Of a stretch of DNA of 64,000 nt, positions 28,710 to 38,799 are shown one piece after another (the first letter of the stretch is position 1; every line of letters starts with the position of its first letter). The notes beneath the pieces are model-generated. The model searched no databases, was not told the DNA's origin, and saw only the letters and a list, made by a program, of their open reading frames with translations. This stretch comes from Endozoicomonas sp. 4G (GTDB lineage: Bacteria; Pseudomonadota; Gammaproteobacteria; Pseudomonadales; Endozoicomonadaceae), in assembly GCF_023822025.1 (NCBI RefSeq), contig NZ_CP082909.1, forward strand, positions 3,338,001 through 3,402,000, written 5' to 3'. Both the position numbers and the translations under genes were made by a program.

Positions 28710-29708
28710 ATGTTGTCGAAAATCTCGTTACATTATAAGCAGTCAGACTTTCCCCTCGCACAGGTATTTCGTATTTCACGGGGCGCTAAAACCAAAGCCG
28801 AAGTGATTGAAGTGACGCTCAGTTGTGCCGGGAAAGTCGGTCGCGCAGAATCAGTGCCGTACAATCGATACAATGAGACCATTGAATCGGTTATCAGACA
28901 GTTGCACAATGTCCACAACCAGCTCAATGCAGGTATCGATTTACAAACCTTGCTGGCCTCAATGAGCGCGGGCTCTGCCAGGAATGCCCTTGACTGTGCC
29001 TTTTGGGACCTGAAAGCCAAATTAGCTCAGCGTTCAGTGGCAGCATTGGCAAACCTTGAAGAACCTGCTGACTGCATCACAGCACAAACGCTTAGTATCG
29101 ACACCCCTGAAGCCATGGCAGCCGCAGCAAAAGCCTTGGATAATGCGCCGTTAATTAAAGTCAAACTGGATAATCAAGACATTGCGGCAAAAATTCAGGC
29201 AATTCATCAAGCCTCACCTGGCAGCGACATTATTGTCGATGCCAACGAAGCCTGGTCCATTGAACAGCTGGTTGAGAATGCCGACGTTTTGGCAAAATCG
29301 AATGTAACGCTGATTGAGCAGCCTTTGAAAGCCGGTGAGGATTCAGAACTACTGGGACTGGAACTGCCAATCGCACTGTGTGCCGATGAATCCTGCCATA
29401 CCCGTAAAGATTTAGAGTATTTATCAGGCCGCTATCAGGCGATCAACATCAAGCTGGATAAAACAGGGGGTTTAACAGAGGCCATTGCCCTGAGCAAAGA
29501 GGCAAAGGATCTCGGCCTGGACATCATGGTGGGTTGCATGGTGGGCAGTTCCTTAGCCATGGCACCGGCCTTCCTGCTGGCCTCTGATGCCCAATATGTT
29601 GATCTGGACGGCCCGCTTTTAGTGGCGCAGGATAGAGAACACGGGTTCGCTATTAACAAGGGGGTTATGTCGGCTTTGAATCCTGATTTGTGGGGTGGGG
29701 CGAATTAA
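28710..29708 (+). CDS. dgcA: Enolase-superfamily racemase/epimerase, probable N-acetyl-D-glutamate racemase (DgcA)
   Basis: A 332-residue member of the muconate-lactonizing subgroup. It has the general-base lysine region (IKVKLD), metal ligands in IVDANEAW, IEQPL and CADESCH, and the second lysine in INIKLDKTGG. This family includes L-Ala-D/L-Glu epimerase. Beside DUF1611 it is more likely DgcA, which converts N-acetyl-D-glutamate to the L form. It starts immediately after the dgcN stop. A deacetylase completing the route to L-glutamate is not in this cluster. Confidence 0.8.
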   Translation: MLSKISLHYKQSDFPLAQVFRISRGAKTKAEVIEVTLSCAGKVGRAESVPYNRYNETIESVIRQLHNVHNQLNAGIDLQTLLASMSAGSARNALDCAFWDLKAKLAQRSVAALANLEEPADCITAQTLSIDTPEAMAAAAKALDNAPLIKVKLDNQDIAAKIQAIHQASPGSDIIVDANEAWSIEQLVENADVLAKSNVTLIEQPLKAGEDSELLGLELPIALCADESCHTRKDLEYLSGRYQAINIKLDKTGGLTEAIALSKEAKDLGLDIMVGCMVGSSLAMAPAFLLASDAQYVDLDGPLLVAQDREHGFAINKGVMSALNPDLWGGAN

Positions 29709-29754
29709 ATTAAAGTGGCAACCATAATAAACTGAAGCCTCCCGGAAACGTGCC

Positions 29755-30990
29755 ATGACAAAAATAACAGGTCCCTGCGATCTACTGATCACCCATGTTC
29801 ATATCGCCACCATGGATCCTTCCGGGGGAACGGGCAGCTACGGCGAAATTCCAGACGGTGCCGTTGCCATTGACCAGGGCGTCATCCAATGGCTTGGGGC
29901 ATTGACGGAGCTGCCGATCAGTCTGCAACCGAAAACCCTCATCCACGGCCAGGGCCAATGGTTAATGCCAGGGCTGATCGACTGCCATACCCACCTGATC
30001 TATGGCGGCAATCGCGCTACCGAGTTTGAACAACGCCTTGAAGGCAAAAGTTACAGCGACATTGCCAGAGAGGGTGGTGGAATTATGTCGACGGTCAATG
30101 CCACTCGCCGGTGCAGTCTGGATGAGTTAATCGAACAATCCCGCCCACGACTGGAAGCACTGCTCAGCGAAGGTGTCACCACACTGGAGATCAAGTCCGG
30201 CTACGGTCTGAATCTTGAGACAGAGCTGAAAATACTGAGAGCAGCCAGGGAACTGGAACAGCAATACCCGGTGAGAATCGAAAAAACGTTTTTAGGAGCA
30301 CACGCGCTGCCACCGGAGTTTGCCGGTCAGCCGGATCGTTATATCGAAGTGGTCTGTGAAGACATGTTGCCGGTCATTGCTGAAGAAGGCCTGGCAACCG
30401 CCGTCGACGTATTTTGCGAAACCATTGGCTTTAATCTGTCGCAGACTGAAAAAGTGTTCCAGCGTGCCCAATCCCTGGGGCTTGGTATCAAACTGCATGG
30501 AGAACAACTGTCTGATAGTCAGGGTACCCAGCTGGCAACGGCTTACGACGCTCTTTCAGTGGATCACCTTGAGTACCTCAGTGAAGAAGGTGTGAAAGCA
30601 CTGGAGAACAGCGCCACAGTTGCTACATTATTGCCAGGGGCTTTTTATTTTCTGAAAGAATCTCAGCTCCCTCCGGTTGAAAAACTACGGGCGTCGGGTA
30701 TCCCCATGGCGCTGGCCACCGACCTGAACCCCGGAACCTCACCTTTTACGTCGCTGCGACTGATGATGAATATGGCTTGTACCCTGTTTGGTTTAACCCC
30801 CTCAGAAGCCCTGGCCGGTGTCACCCGACACTCAGCCAGGGCCCTGGGGTTGCATCACCATACCGGCATGATTAAAACAGGCTACGCCGCTGATCTGACA
30901 CTGTGGCCCGTTAACAGCCCGGCGGCACTGGCAGCCTGCCTCACCGGAGAGCATCCTTCGCTCACGCTTTATAACGGTGAAGTCAGATGA
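29755..30990 (+). CDS. hutI: Imidazolonepropionase
   Basis: Metal-dependent amidohydrolase that opens imidazolone propionate to N-formimino-L-glutamate, the third step of histidine degradation. The 411-residue protein shows the metal motif DCHTHLIYGGNRATEFEQRL, EGGGIMSTV, ITEIKSGYGL-like LEIKSGYGLNLETE, the H of LHGEQLSD and ATDLNPGTSP. It is on the plus strand with hutG 73 bp behind, a gap that holds a 4x13-bp tandem repeat. Confidence 0.97.
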   Translation: MTKITGPCDLLITHVHIATMDPSGGTGSYGEIPDGAVAIDQGVIQWLGALTELPISLQPKTLIHGQGQWLMPGLIDCHTHLIYGGNRATEFEQRLEGKSYSDIAREGGGIMSTVNATRRCSLDELIEQSRPRLEALLSEGVTTLEIKSGYGLNLETELKILRAARELEQQYPVRIEKTFLGAHALPPEFAGQPDRYIEVVCEDMLPVIAEEGLATAVDVFCETIGFNLSQTEKVFQRAQSLGLGIKLHGEQLSDSQGTQLATAYDALSVDHLEYLSEEGVKALENSATVATLLPGAFYFLKESQLPPVEKLRASGIPMALATDLNPGTSPFTSLRLMMNMACTLFGLTPSEALAGVTRHSARALGLHHHTGMIKTGYAADLTLWPVNSPAALAACLTGEHPSLTLYNGEVR

Positions 30991-30996
30991 CGCCCT

Positions 30997-31048
30997 TTCA
31001 CACGATTAATTCACACGATTAATTCACACGATTAATTCACACGATTAA
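30997..31048. repeat. Tandem repeat, 4 x 13 bp
   Basis: The unit TTCACACGATTAA occurs four times without change (30997-31009, 31010-31022, 31023-31035, 31036-31048) in the hutI-hutG gap, ending 15 bp before the hutG start. Copy number is likely variable by slippage. Confidence 0.97.
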
Positions 31049-31063
31049 GAGTGCCCATTTCCC

Positions 31064-32038
31064 ATGTCTGAGTTAACACCTGTAGAACCCAATACCTGGA
31101 ACGGTCGGGTAGACCTCGATGGCGACCCACAGCAGACACAACGCTGGCACCAGAAAATCAAACCCTACTCAGAACACACAGGCTCCAGCGGCCTGGCTCT
31201 GTTAGGACTGGCCTGCGATGAAGGTGTCAGGCGTAATCATGGCCGGGTGGGTGCTGCCAAAGGCCCTGACCTGATTCGAAAATGCCTCGCCAACCTGCCC
31301 TGGAACCGGGACGATGAACTTTATGACCTGGGCAACGTCCACTGCCAGGATGGTGACCTGGAAAGCGCCCAAAACCAATACAGCCAAACACTGTTGAAAG
31401 CCCTTAAGGAAGGTATGCTGCCGGTCGGCCTCGGTGGTGGACACGAAATAGCCTGGGCCAGCTTTAAAGGACTGGCAGACTTTCATACCCACGATCACAA
31501 GACCCCCAAGGGACTGAATATTGGCGTGATCAATTTTGATGCCCACTTTGATCTGAGAAAGCCAGAGAAAGGTGCCAGTTCCGGAACCCCCTTCTGGCAG
31601 ATAGCCCAGTTCTGCGAACATCAGAATCTTGATTTTCACTATATGTGTCTCGGGGTCAGCCGCAGCAGTAACACCCAGGCACTGTTCGAAAGGGCCGACG
31701 AGCTTAATGTGGCTTATGTCACCGATGATCAGGTTAATAAAGACAATCTCGACTTTCTGATCGAAGAGCTGACGTGTTTTACCTCGATGGTGGATCACGT
31801 TTATTTAACGGTTGACCTGGATGTTTTTCCTTCCTATCAGGCTCCGGGGGTCAGTGCTCCGGCGGTCAGGGGAATCCCCCTGGATCTGACGGCCACCCTG
31901 CTTCAGACCATCAAGGAGTGTGCGAAAGTCAGGGTGATGGACATTGCCGAATACAACCCTGAGTTTGATCATGATCTGCGCACTGCCCGGCTGGCCGCCT
32001 GGTTAATTCACCGACTCACCGATCAACCGGAAAAATAA
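31064..32038 (+). CDS. hutG: Formimidoylglutamase
   Basis: Arginase-family hydrolase that turns N-formimino-L-glutamate into L-glutamate and formamide. The 324-residue protein has the binuclear manganese ligands in LGGGHEIAWASFKGL, INFDAHFDLR and YLTVDLDVFPSYQAPGVSAP. This indicates the four-step hut route ending in formamide rather than the HutF route. The preceding tandem repeat falls in its 5' leader. Confidence 0.96.
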   Translation: MSELTPVEPNTWNGRVDLDGDPQQTQRWHQKIKPYSEHTGSSGLALLGLACDEGVRRNHGRVGAAKGPDLIRKCLANLPWNRDDELYDLGNVHCQDGDLESAQNQYSQTLLKALKEGMLPVGLGGGHEIAWASFKGLADFHTHDHKTPKGLNIGVINFDAHFDLRKPEKGASSGTPFWQIAQFCEHQNLDFHYMCLGVSRSSNTQALFERADELNVAYVTDDQVNKDNLDFLIEELTCFTSMVDHVYLTVDLDVFPSYQAPGVSAPAVRGIPLDLTATLLQTIKECAKVRVMDIAEYNPEFDHDLRTARLAAWLIHRLTDQPEK

Positions 32039-32222
32039 GACAGAGTTCAGGTATTTGGGGGATTAAAACCAGCATTGGTCTGGAAAACGGCCTGAAAAAT
32101 AGCGGTTTTTATCTTTCGAGTAATGACAGGTCACACAACATCACAGCAACTATTACGTCTTAACAGCGTGGAAACATTGTGCGAGAATCAGGCCTCCTGG
32201 AAAGATAGTATATGAGTGCACA

Positions 32223-33329
32223 ATGGAAAAACCCCGTCGTCTTTGGGTAACCACATTGCTTTTTTCGTTAACGTTTTTGGCGGTGGTTACCCTTGTCCCC
32301 TGGTATGGTTTTACCCATGGTTTTGAACTCCATGAATGGATCGTTGCCGGATTGATTCTCACGTTTAATGGTACAGCCATTACTGCTGGCTACCATCGCC
32401 TGTGGTCCCATAAAGCCTATGAAGCTCACTGGTCACTTCGTCTCTGGTTTGCACTCTGGGGCGCCATGGCGATCCAGAACAGCATCATGAGCTGGGCATC
32501 AGGCCATCGCCGCCACCACGCGTTTGTCGACGACTACGACAAAGACCCCTACTCTGCCAGTCGCGGATTCTGGTTCTCCCACATTGGCTGGATGCTTCGT
32601 GATTACGATCCAAAAGCCAATGATTTTTCGAATATCAAGGACCTGCAAAGAGACCCCATTGTCGTCTGGCAACATAAATACTATGTGCCACTGGTGCTGT
32701 TGATGAACCTGGGTGTGCCCGCTCTGGCCGGTTTCCTGATGGGCGATGTGATGGCCATGTTGCTGCTGGGCGGCGTGCTGAGACTGGTACTGAGCCATCA
32801 CTTTACTTTCTTTATCAACTCTCTGGCTCATATCTGGGGTAAACGTCCTTACACCGATAAAAACACCGCCCGGGATAACGGCTTCCTGGCTCTGGTGACC
32901 TGGGGTGAGGGCTATCACAACTTCCACCATATTTTTCAGTATGATTATCGCAACGGTATTCGCTGGTGGCACTTTGATCCAACCAAATGGTTGATCTACG
33001 GCTGCTCAAAAATCGGTCTGACAGGCAAACTGAAACGGGTCAGCGATTACCGGATTGAAAAAGCCCGAATCGATATGCAATACAAATACGCCAGCCAGAC
33101 ATTGACTTGCCAGATTGCCCTGCAAAAACTGGAGGAACAGTACGAACTGGTCAGCAGCAGCTGGCACGATTGGAACAAACTTCGCCAGAAGTGGGTCGAG
33201 CACAAGACCAAGGTACTGAAACAAAACTGGGAGAACTCAGAGCTTCACAAGCAATATAAAGAAATGAAAAAATCCATGCAGGAACAGCAAAAGCGCTGGC
33301 AGCTTGCCCGTGAAGGCTTGTTAACCTGA
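32223..33329 (+). CDS. Acyl-CoA delta-9 desaturase
   Basis: Membrane di-iron fatty-acid desaturase, 368 residues. The three histidine boxes are HRLWSH (58-63), HRRHH (95-99) and HNFHH (about 232-236). Hydrophobic pairs TLLFSLTFLAVVTLVPW and LLMNLGVPALAGFLMG flank them. The Lys/Gln-rich helical C-terminus beyond residue 290 is longer than the catalytic core needs. It introduces double bonds into membrane fatty acids, often for cold adaptation. It is a single gene. Confidence 0.9.
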   Translation: MEKPRRLWVTTLLFSLTFLAVVTLVPWYGFTHGFELHEWIVAGLILTFNGTAITAGYHRLWSHKAYEAHWSLRLWFALWGAMAIQNSIMSWASGHRRHHAFVDDYDKDPYSASRGFWFSHIGWMLRDYDPKANDFSNIKDLQRDPIVVWQHKYYVPLVLLMNLGVPALAGFLMGDVMAMLLLGGVLRLVLSHHFTFFINSLAHIWGKRPYTDKNTARDNGFLALVTWGEGYHNFHHIFQYDYRNGIRWWHFDPTKWLIYGCSKIGLTGKLKRVSDYRIEKARIDMQYKYASQTLTCQIALQKLEEQYELVSSSWHDWNKLRQKWVEHKTKVLKQNWENSELHKQYKEMKKSMQEQQKRWQLAREGLLT

Positions 33330-33557
33330 TTGCCTATCTACCAGGGTATAGGGCACCGCCTTGTACCCTCCTCTCTTAAAACAAATAAAAAAAATAAACA
33401 TTTACAATCCCGTTCGGAAAAGACTGGTCTAATCTGTCAACTTCATAAATATAAATTTTTGAACGTTTAACCACTTACGACATCAGATGGCAGAGCCGAA
33501 GGGAAACTTTCTAAAGGCAAGGCATCAATAAATAACCACTGAACTATCTGTAATACA

Positions 33558-36500
33558 TTGGCTAAATTATTGTCGAACTCCGTGGCTCTTCTGGAAAAGA
33601 TCACCGTTTATGTGCTCTTAACCGGCCTTTTTCTGTTCCGTAATAACTGGAACAAAAATCCCATATTCATATTGGTCGCTCTTCTCAGCCTGTCAGTCGC
33701 TTCATCTGCTTCAGAGAGCCTTCTGGAACGTATCGAACAGGTCGAAAAGTATGAGCGTTACTTCAAAATACTGGGAGACATTGCCCAGAAAACCAGAGAC
33801 TACCCTGTTACCCAAAATCAATACTGGCGAGTCCATATCCTGCGTTCTCCTGCAGATCACACAGAATATATGCTGATCGACCCTGAACTGAGCTCAACCC
33901 CTATAAACAGCCCCCTGGTGAGATCACCTATGTCACCAGACACTAATGAAGCCCCGCCCTTCATACGCAGCCCATTTTGGGGGGGGAGTCAATTCTTTAC
34001 TTCCTGGCGCATTGAGCACCAGAGCCAGTCTCTGGAGAGTGGCCCGCTATTTGAGAGGACAGGCCTTGCTACTTTCAAAAAACTGTCAGCAGGTGGTAAC
34101 CCCTTTACCTTCAGAGCAGATGAAGAGATATTGCTCAGCGTAAGAATGAGAGTGCAGGATCATCAAATTGGAGACCCCAACCCCAAGCGGAGAACGTTTA
34201 CTCTGGTGTCTCATTATAACCCCCCGCTTGCTACCCCTCCCGTTACAACCATGTTCAACGCATACCACGATCAAAACCAGAGATTTTTCTGCCACTATAT
34301 CAACAGTCAGAACTCAACCTGCGAGGTCTGTGTAGAGTTTAAGACTCTGGAAGATGAAAAAAGCATCCACGACCTGAGAACAGCCAGCCACTTTTATGAC
34401 CAGCATCCCGTCGAAAAAGAGCTATCAGGTACTTCCCCTCCGGTATTAATTGCAGATGATGACTATCAACAATTCCTTGAGGTCTTTGAACAAAATGTCC
34501 AGGGTGAATTCCTTAACGTTTACAATGGCATGAACGTAGACGTGTCTTCGCACTACCAATCTATCGGACAGGCTCATGCACAGGTGATCGGAAGAGGTCA
34601 GTTTTCCGTTGTTTTCACCCTGGATAACGTTATGCCCGGACTGGCACTGCGACGCTTCCCCGGTTATCTGAACAAAAGGGACGCCGATAATTTTCTGCTC
34701 ACACACGAAGCCGCACTGAAGCTTTACAGGGAGTTGGGCGTCAATCTGGAGCCCACCCGACTCTTGCTGATCAAAGCCAGGGAGGGTTACTCCATTTATA
34801 TGATTCAGCGTCAACTCAAACAAGATGAACTGGCCGAAAGTTTCATCGAAGGCCTGCTCGACTTTGGCCCTGAAGCCATTGCCATGTCAGTCAAATCCCA
34901 GGACAGCACAGGCGAAGTGTACGAGATGGGATACGCAGAAGCGGTCAGCCGTATTCTGCACGCGATCATCACTGCCATCTATAACAATCTGGAAAAAATG
35001 GGTAATGAACAGAGTGCCCATAGAATCTTCTGTGATGCCAAACCGGATAACTTTGCCGTCCGCTTCACTTATCACAGAGAGTGGAAAAGAAACAAACTCT
35101 ACCTTCATGACCTGTTCACTCATGCTGACCTGACAGATTTTCACCCCTGCACTCTGGTATTATTCGATAAAATACTGTTCGATGGCGGCCCTGCAGCCGC
35201 AATGCTCACCCAAATTCTGGGCTACAACCCCTACCAGGCGTACCAGGAGAAGATTAAACACTGGCCTGATGCCAAGAAACTGATTGTTAAATCTCTGGCA
35301 AACATTGCCTATCACGCTGGTGATATGGCTTATGAGATCATACCGGAGCTGGTGGACCGAACGCGCCTGATGCTGTTGGATGAGTGGCAATCCAATCCGG
35401 AACTCAACCAACTTTATATGAACTACCTGCATCAAACCTCTACTCCAGGCGAAGATGCCAGCAAGCTGCCACTGGAACACCTATTCTTTGATCCCGATGA
35501 AATTACCGCTGAGAGTATCATTCAGTACCGAAACAGTAGCTCCAAAAATAACCTCAAACTAAAGCTTCACCACTACCTTTTAAAACTGGCCAGAGAGATG
35601 CGGCCTGAACGGTTTAATCATCAACTCTATCTACCCGTTGACCATCAGCAGGACTGGTGGCTACGTACCGTCGACAAAAAATACCGGGAAACTTTTTCAA
35701 ATGCACTGGAAAGTCGCTTTTTTGAGCTTCAGACCAACGAGACTGCAAACAGTGAGTCTGGCAGGTTGACCAGCGAATCCCTGAGAACTCTGGTCAATTC
35801 AGTAGCGGCCGATCGCACATTGCTCGATGAAGCTAAATTAAGTCAACTCCTCAACTGGCATGTCGTTAGCAGCAAGATACCCGAACAGGCAACCGAACAG
35901 AGAAATAAGCATGAGAAAGACTTAAAAAGAATTGAGAGAGACCACCTCATTCGAAGAGTCAACCAATTTTACTCGAGTCAACTCCAAAACCTGCATACTG
36001 AGTCCGGGCCAGACTCGCCGGTTGCCACATTGCCGGTTGCCACATTGCCGGTTGCCACATTGTTTAATGACCACCCCAATAAGGCCAATGAAATCATTGA
36101 AGATAGCCTGAAAGCCTTTAAAAATGGATTCAGTAAGCTACAACAGCTTTTCTGGCTGCATTTGGTCGACGAACACCAGCCAGCACTCTCAAAAGTCGAA
36201 CAGAAACAGCTTGATAACCTCAAAAGGGATCAATGGATCCAACAGGTCAACCAGAGATATTCAGACGCCATCAGAAACACTCTGAACAAGGCCTTTGAAC
36301 ACCAATCTTTCGAAGACAAAGTCCGGCTGTTAGCCAGCGATCCCCTGCTTGAAATACTCAGTCGGGAAGTTTTATCCGACCCCCGTATTTCTTTGTTTCC
36401 TGGCGAGGAAATTTCTGCCACAGAGCAGAAGCCAAAAGACTGGGCCATGGATGAACCAGACTTTTCCCCTTTACCAACAAAACTAAAAAAAAGAAGCAGT

Positions 36501-38720
36501 AATGCTATCAGCCAACCGTCAACACACATTGAGCTGACCCAGCCGACCGCAGACAGTCAATTGCTATCAACCGGCTACTCTTCCGGCACCCTTACCCGTA
36601 AAGGCCTGACCGACCTGATGAACAAATGGGGCATCTACCCTATGGACATCGTTCAGGCGGAAGCCACCACCTTTCCTGAAGCCTATAGCCAACTGAAATC
36701 CCAGAACTGGGCCGGAGCTTTAAAGAAGCTGAACCTTGTATACCCTCCTCCTGTTTACCCTCTGCCAGAAACCGTCAGACTGCGCTTTAAACCCCGTGTT
36801 TATGAACGCCAGTATCTGGCCAGAGAACTCCGATTGATACCCAGTCATGATAAAGTGCAGTTTCCAAGTTACACCTACAGAGACACTTTGATTCAGGCAA
36901 TCAAGGAGGTTATGGAGCACAGAAACCCGAGTCATAAGCCAAAACCCCTGGTGATTATTGACCTTTCCTCTTCTGTTGATGAAATGATATCCGGTGCCGC
37001 TCACCACTCCACCCCTCCGCCCTCAGCTCCCAGAATCATTGTGATCCAATCAACCCGGAGTCGTGATGGGGCTGGAGAGTTGAATCAGGTAAAACAAGTG
37101 GCCGTTCCCCTGCCACTTTTGAATCAGTGGATTCTTGAGAACAGGAATTACGATTACCTCCTCAGAGTCTTGAGAGTTTACAATGACGATCAATGGTTCA
37201 CCCTGAAACTCCCCGAACCCGTCAAAACCCAAAAGAGCAAAAGAGTCAAACAAAACAAAAGAGCGACTTACCCTGGCCGTCAACCATCCCCCCCCTGGAT
37301 TTCACAACCGTCCTATACAAAACCGGTCAAACTGGAAAACCTTCGCCTGAGTGCTGATGAAAAGCTGGGGCTGTTGCACCAGGGAATCGGTGAATTGTCA
37401 CCGGTAAAATTAGCACAGCTCAGAGTTCATCAGGCAACAATACAGACACAGCTGCGTCGGGCAGAACAACAGGCGATCAATGCCTTGAAGTCACAATGGT
37501 GTCAAATTGAACAGGTAGAGGCAGACCACTTCTGCCTGTATAGCAGCCTGGTTCACTTACTGAATATGAGACCAGAAAGTGCCAGAAAACTGATTAATCA
37601 CATTGTTGCCCTGCTCAAAAACCTGATATTAACGATGCCTTATGCCGATCATGGCCTTCGTGGTCACATTGTTGGCGGTCTGTTTCGGAACATTATTTTT
37701 CTGGCTTTAAACCACAATGCAACAAGCAGCCATCTTCTGTTCCAGCTAAGACAACTGCTCGCCAATGATACTGTCAGAGCCAACAATCTGCTCAGAAAAC
37801 TCTTGAGCCAACTCCCCGAACAGCTGACCATAAACTACCGCCACATTCTGAATAACCCTAACAGCATGAGCATGAATGAACTCTGGCCCCTCTTGAATCA
37901 GCTGATCGCTCATGCCGGCAACAATACTGCCCTGAGTCTGTTATTGGCTGATTTGATTAACCAGTTAGCGACATTGGCAGGGCAAACCCAACACGAGTTC
38001 CTGATACGTGACCTGATCCAACATCTGGACCGACAATGGCACCAGAACGACACGGTGTTAACGTCTCATATGCTGTTTCTTGGACTGGGAGCACAGGCTC
38101 TTGATAACCTTATGAACACGCCCAGCCAGACCGGCTTCCAGATGCTTCACGGCCTCATGCCTATTCAACTGGGACAACACATGTGGGGAGACACTAACGT
38201 ACTGGAACACCTTCTGATGCCTTTGCTTCAGGCGGCTAATACGCCATTAAATGTCATGATTGTTACCCCTGCTGTTCACAGCCCTCAAAACCCGCTGGGA
38301 GCCATGTTGATTCAGGCATCGGCTGGCATCCCGGCTTTGGGAACTGTACCAGTACCGAGCCATGATCAATTGGAGATCATGCAATGGCTTCATGATCCAG
38401 ACACACTGACGCTGTTCCATGGTGACCTGCAAGCACCATTGTACCCACAGAGTACGATAAACACTGGCAATCACTGGCAGCCTGTTGTGCCAGCAGCACA
38501 ATCGATACCCTTCACCTGCGCGACCAACCTGATGCCCCCTGTCACCCAGCCCCCGTTGACTCTTGCCAATACCTTTCCGGATAACCTGCCCGTGGACTTT
38601 GAACACCTGCTGCCAAGCCAGGGACGCACCGAAGCTGAAACGAATCTTGAAACGATTCACTGGATTCACTGGCTGGTGATTATAATGACTCTGGTTCTGG
38701 ATAGTGCCTCTGGCAGTTAG
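33558..38720 (+). CDS. Giant exported protein with a kinase-like domain
   Basis: An unrecognised 1720-codon protein. No ATG begins it; the frame opens at a TTG (33558), and other starts (GTG at about 33582 or 33612) are possible. A signal sequence follows (PIFILVALLSLSVASSASES, about residues 36-55). Residues 343-530 resemble a protein-kinase core: Gly-rich loop GRGQFSVVF (345-353), hinge-like IYMIQRQL, catalytic-loop-like CDAKPDN with D493, K495 and N498, and TDF (526-528) in the DFG position. A VATLP triplet repeat sits near 820-834. The C-terminus ends with a hydrophobic stretch (WLVIIMTLVLD). The rest is helical and unassigned. A secreted or surface effector is plausible but inferred. Confidence 0.75.
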   Translation: MAKLLSNSVALLEKITVYVLLTGLFLFRNNWNKNPIFILVALLSLSVASSASESLLERIEQVEKYERYFKILGDIAQKTRDYPVTQNQYWRVHILRSPADHTEYMLIDPELSSTPINSPLVRSPMSPDTNEAPPFIRSPFWGGSQFFTSWRIEHQSQSLESGPLFERTGLATFKKLSAGGNPFTFRADEEILLSVRMRVQDHQIGDPNPKRRTFTLVSHYNPPLATPPVTTMFNAYHDQNQRFFCHYINSQNSTCEVCVEFKTLEDEKSIHDLRTASHFYDQHPVEKELSGTSPPVLIADDDYQQFLEVFEQNVQGEFLNVYNGMNVDVSSHYQSIGQAHAQVIGRGQFSVVFTLDNVMPGLALRRFPGYLNKRDADNFLLTHEAALKLYRELGVNLEPTRLLLIKAREGYSIYMIQRQLKQDELAESFIEGLLDFGPEAIAMSVKSQDSTGEVYEMGYAEAVSRILHAIITAIYNNLEKMGNEQSAHRIFCDAKPDNFAVRFTYHREWKRNKLYLHDLFTHADLTDFHPCTLVLFDKILFDGGPAAAMLTQILGYNPYQAYQEKIKHWPDAKKLIVKSLANIAYHAGDMAYEIIPELVDRTRLMLLDEWQSNPELNQLYMNYLHQTSTPGEDASKLPLEHLFFDPDEITAESIIQYRNSSSKNNLKLKLHHYLLKLAREMRPERFNHQLYLPVDHQQDWWLRTVDKKYRETFSNALESRFFELQTNETANSESGRLTSESLRTLVNSVAADRTLLDEAKLSQLLNWHVVSSKIPEQATEQRNKHEKDLKRIERDHLIRRVNQFYSSQLQNLHTESGPDSPVATLPVATLPVATLFNDHPNKANEIIEDSLKAFKNGFSKLQQLFWLHLVDEHQPALSKVEQKQLDNLKRDQWIQQVNQRYSDAIRNTLNKAFEHQSFEDKVRLLASDPLLEILSREVLSDPRISLFPGEEISATEQKPKDWAMDEPDFSPLPTKLKKRSSNAISQPSTHIELTQPTADSQLLSTGYSSGTLTRKGLTDLMNKWGIYPMDIVQAEATTFPEAYSQLKSQNWAGALKKLNLVYPPPVYPLPETVRLRFKPRVYERQYLARELRLIPSHDKVQFPSYTYRDTLIQAIKEVMEHRNPSHKPKPLVIIDLSSSVDEMISGAAHHSTPPPSAPRIIVIQSTRSRDGAGELNQVKQVAVPLPLLNQWILENRNYDYLLRVLRVYNDDQWFTLKLPEPVKTQKSKRVKQNKRATYPGRQPSPPWISQPSYTKPVKLENLRLSADEKLGLLHQGIGELSPVKLAQLRVHQATIQTQLRRAEQQAINALKSQWCQIEQVEADHFCLYSSLVHLLNMRPESARKLINHIVALLKNLILTMPYADHGLRGHIVGGLFRNIIFLALNHNATSSHLLFQLRQLLANDTVRANNLLRKLLSQLPEQLTINYRHILNNPNSMSMNELWPLLNQLIAHAGNNTALSLLLADLINQLATLAGQTQHEFLIRDLIQHLDRQWHQNDTVLTSHMLFLGLGAQALDNLMNTPSQTGFQMLHGLMPIQLGQHMWGDTNVLEHLLMPLLQAANTPLNVMIVTPAVHSPQNPLGAMLIQASAGIPALGTVPVPSHDQLEIMQWLHDPDTLTLFHGDLQAPLYPQSTINTGNHWQPVVPAAQSIPFTCATNLMPPVTQPPLTLANTFPDNLPVDFEHLLPSQGRTEAETNLETIHWIHWLVIIMTLVLDSASGS
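36016..36060 (+). repeat. In-frame 15-bp tandem repeat (VATLP) in the giant gene
   Basis: Three near-identical 15-bp copies encoding Val-Ala-Thr-Leu-Pro (the last ends in Phe), in a linker between helical segments. The reading frame is kept whatever the copy number. Confidence 0.9.
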
Positions 38721-38799
38721 TGGCATTAAAACATTTTCCCACCCTCTATCTTCCTTGACTATCCTGTAGAAATTGTTGGAATTCTGCTTGAGGTCGGGC

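Noticed and set aside
30997-31048. Four short repeats as a CRISPR array
   Set aside because: Repeats are directly adjacent with no spacers and only 13 bp long; this is a simple tandem repeat.
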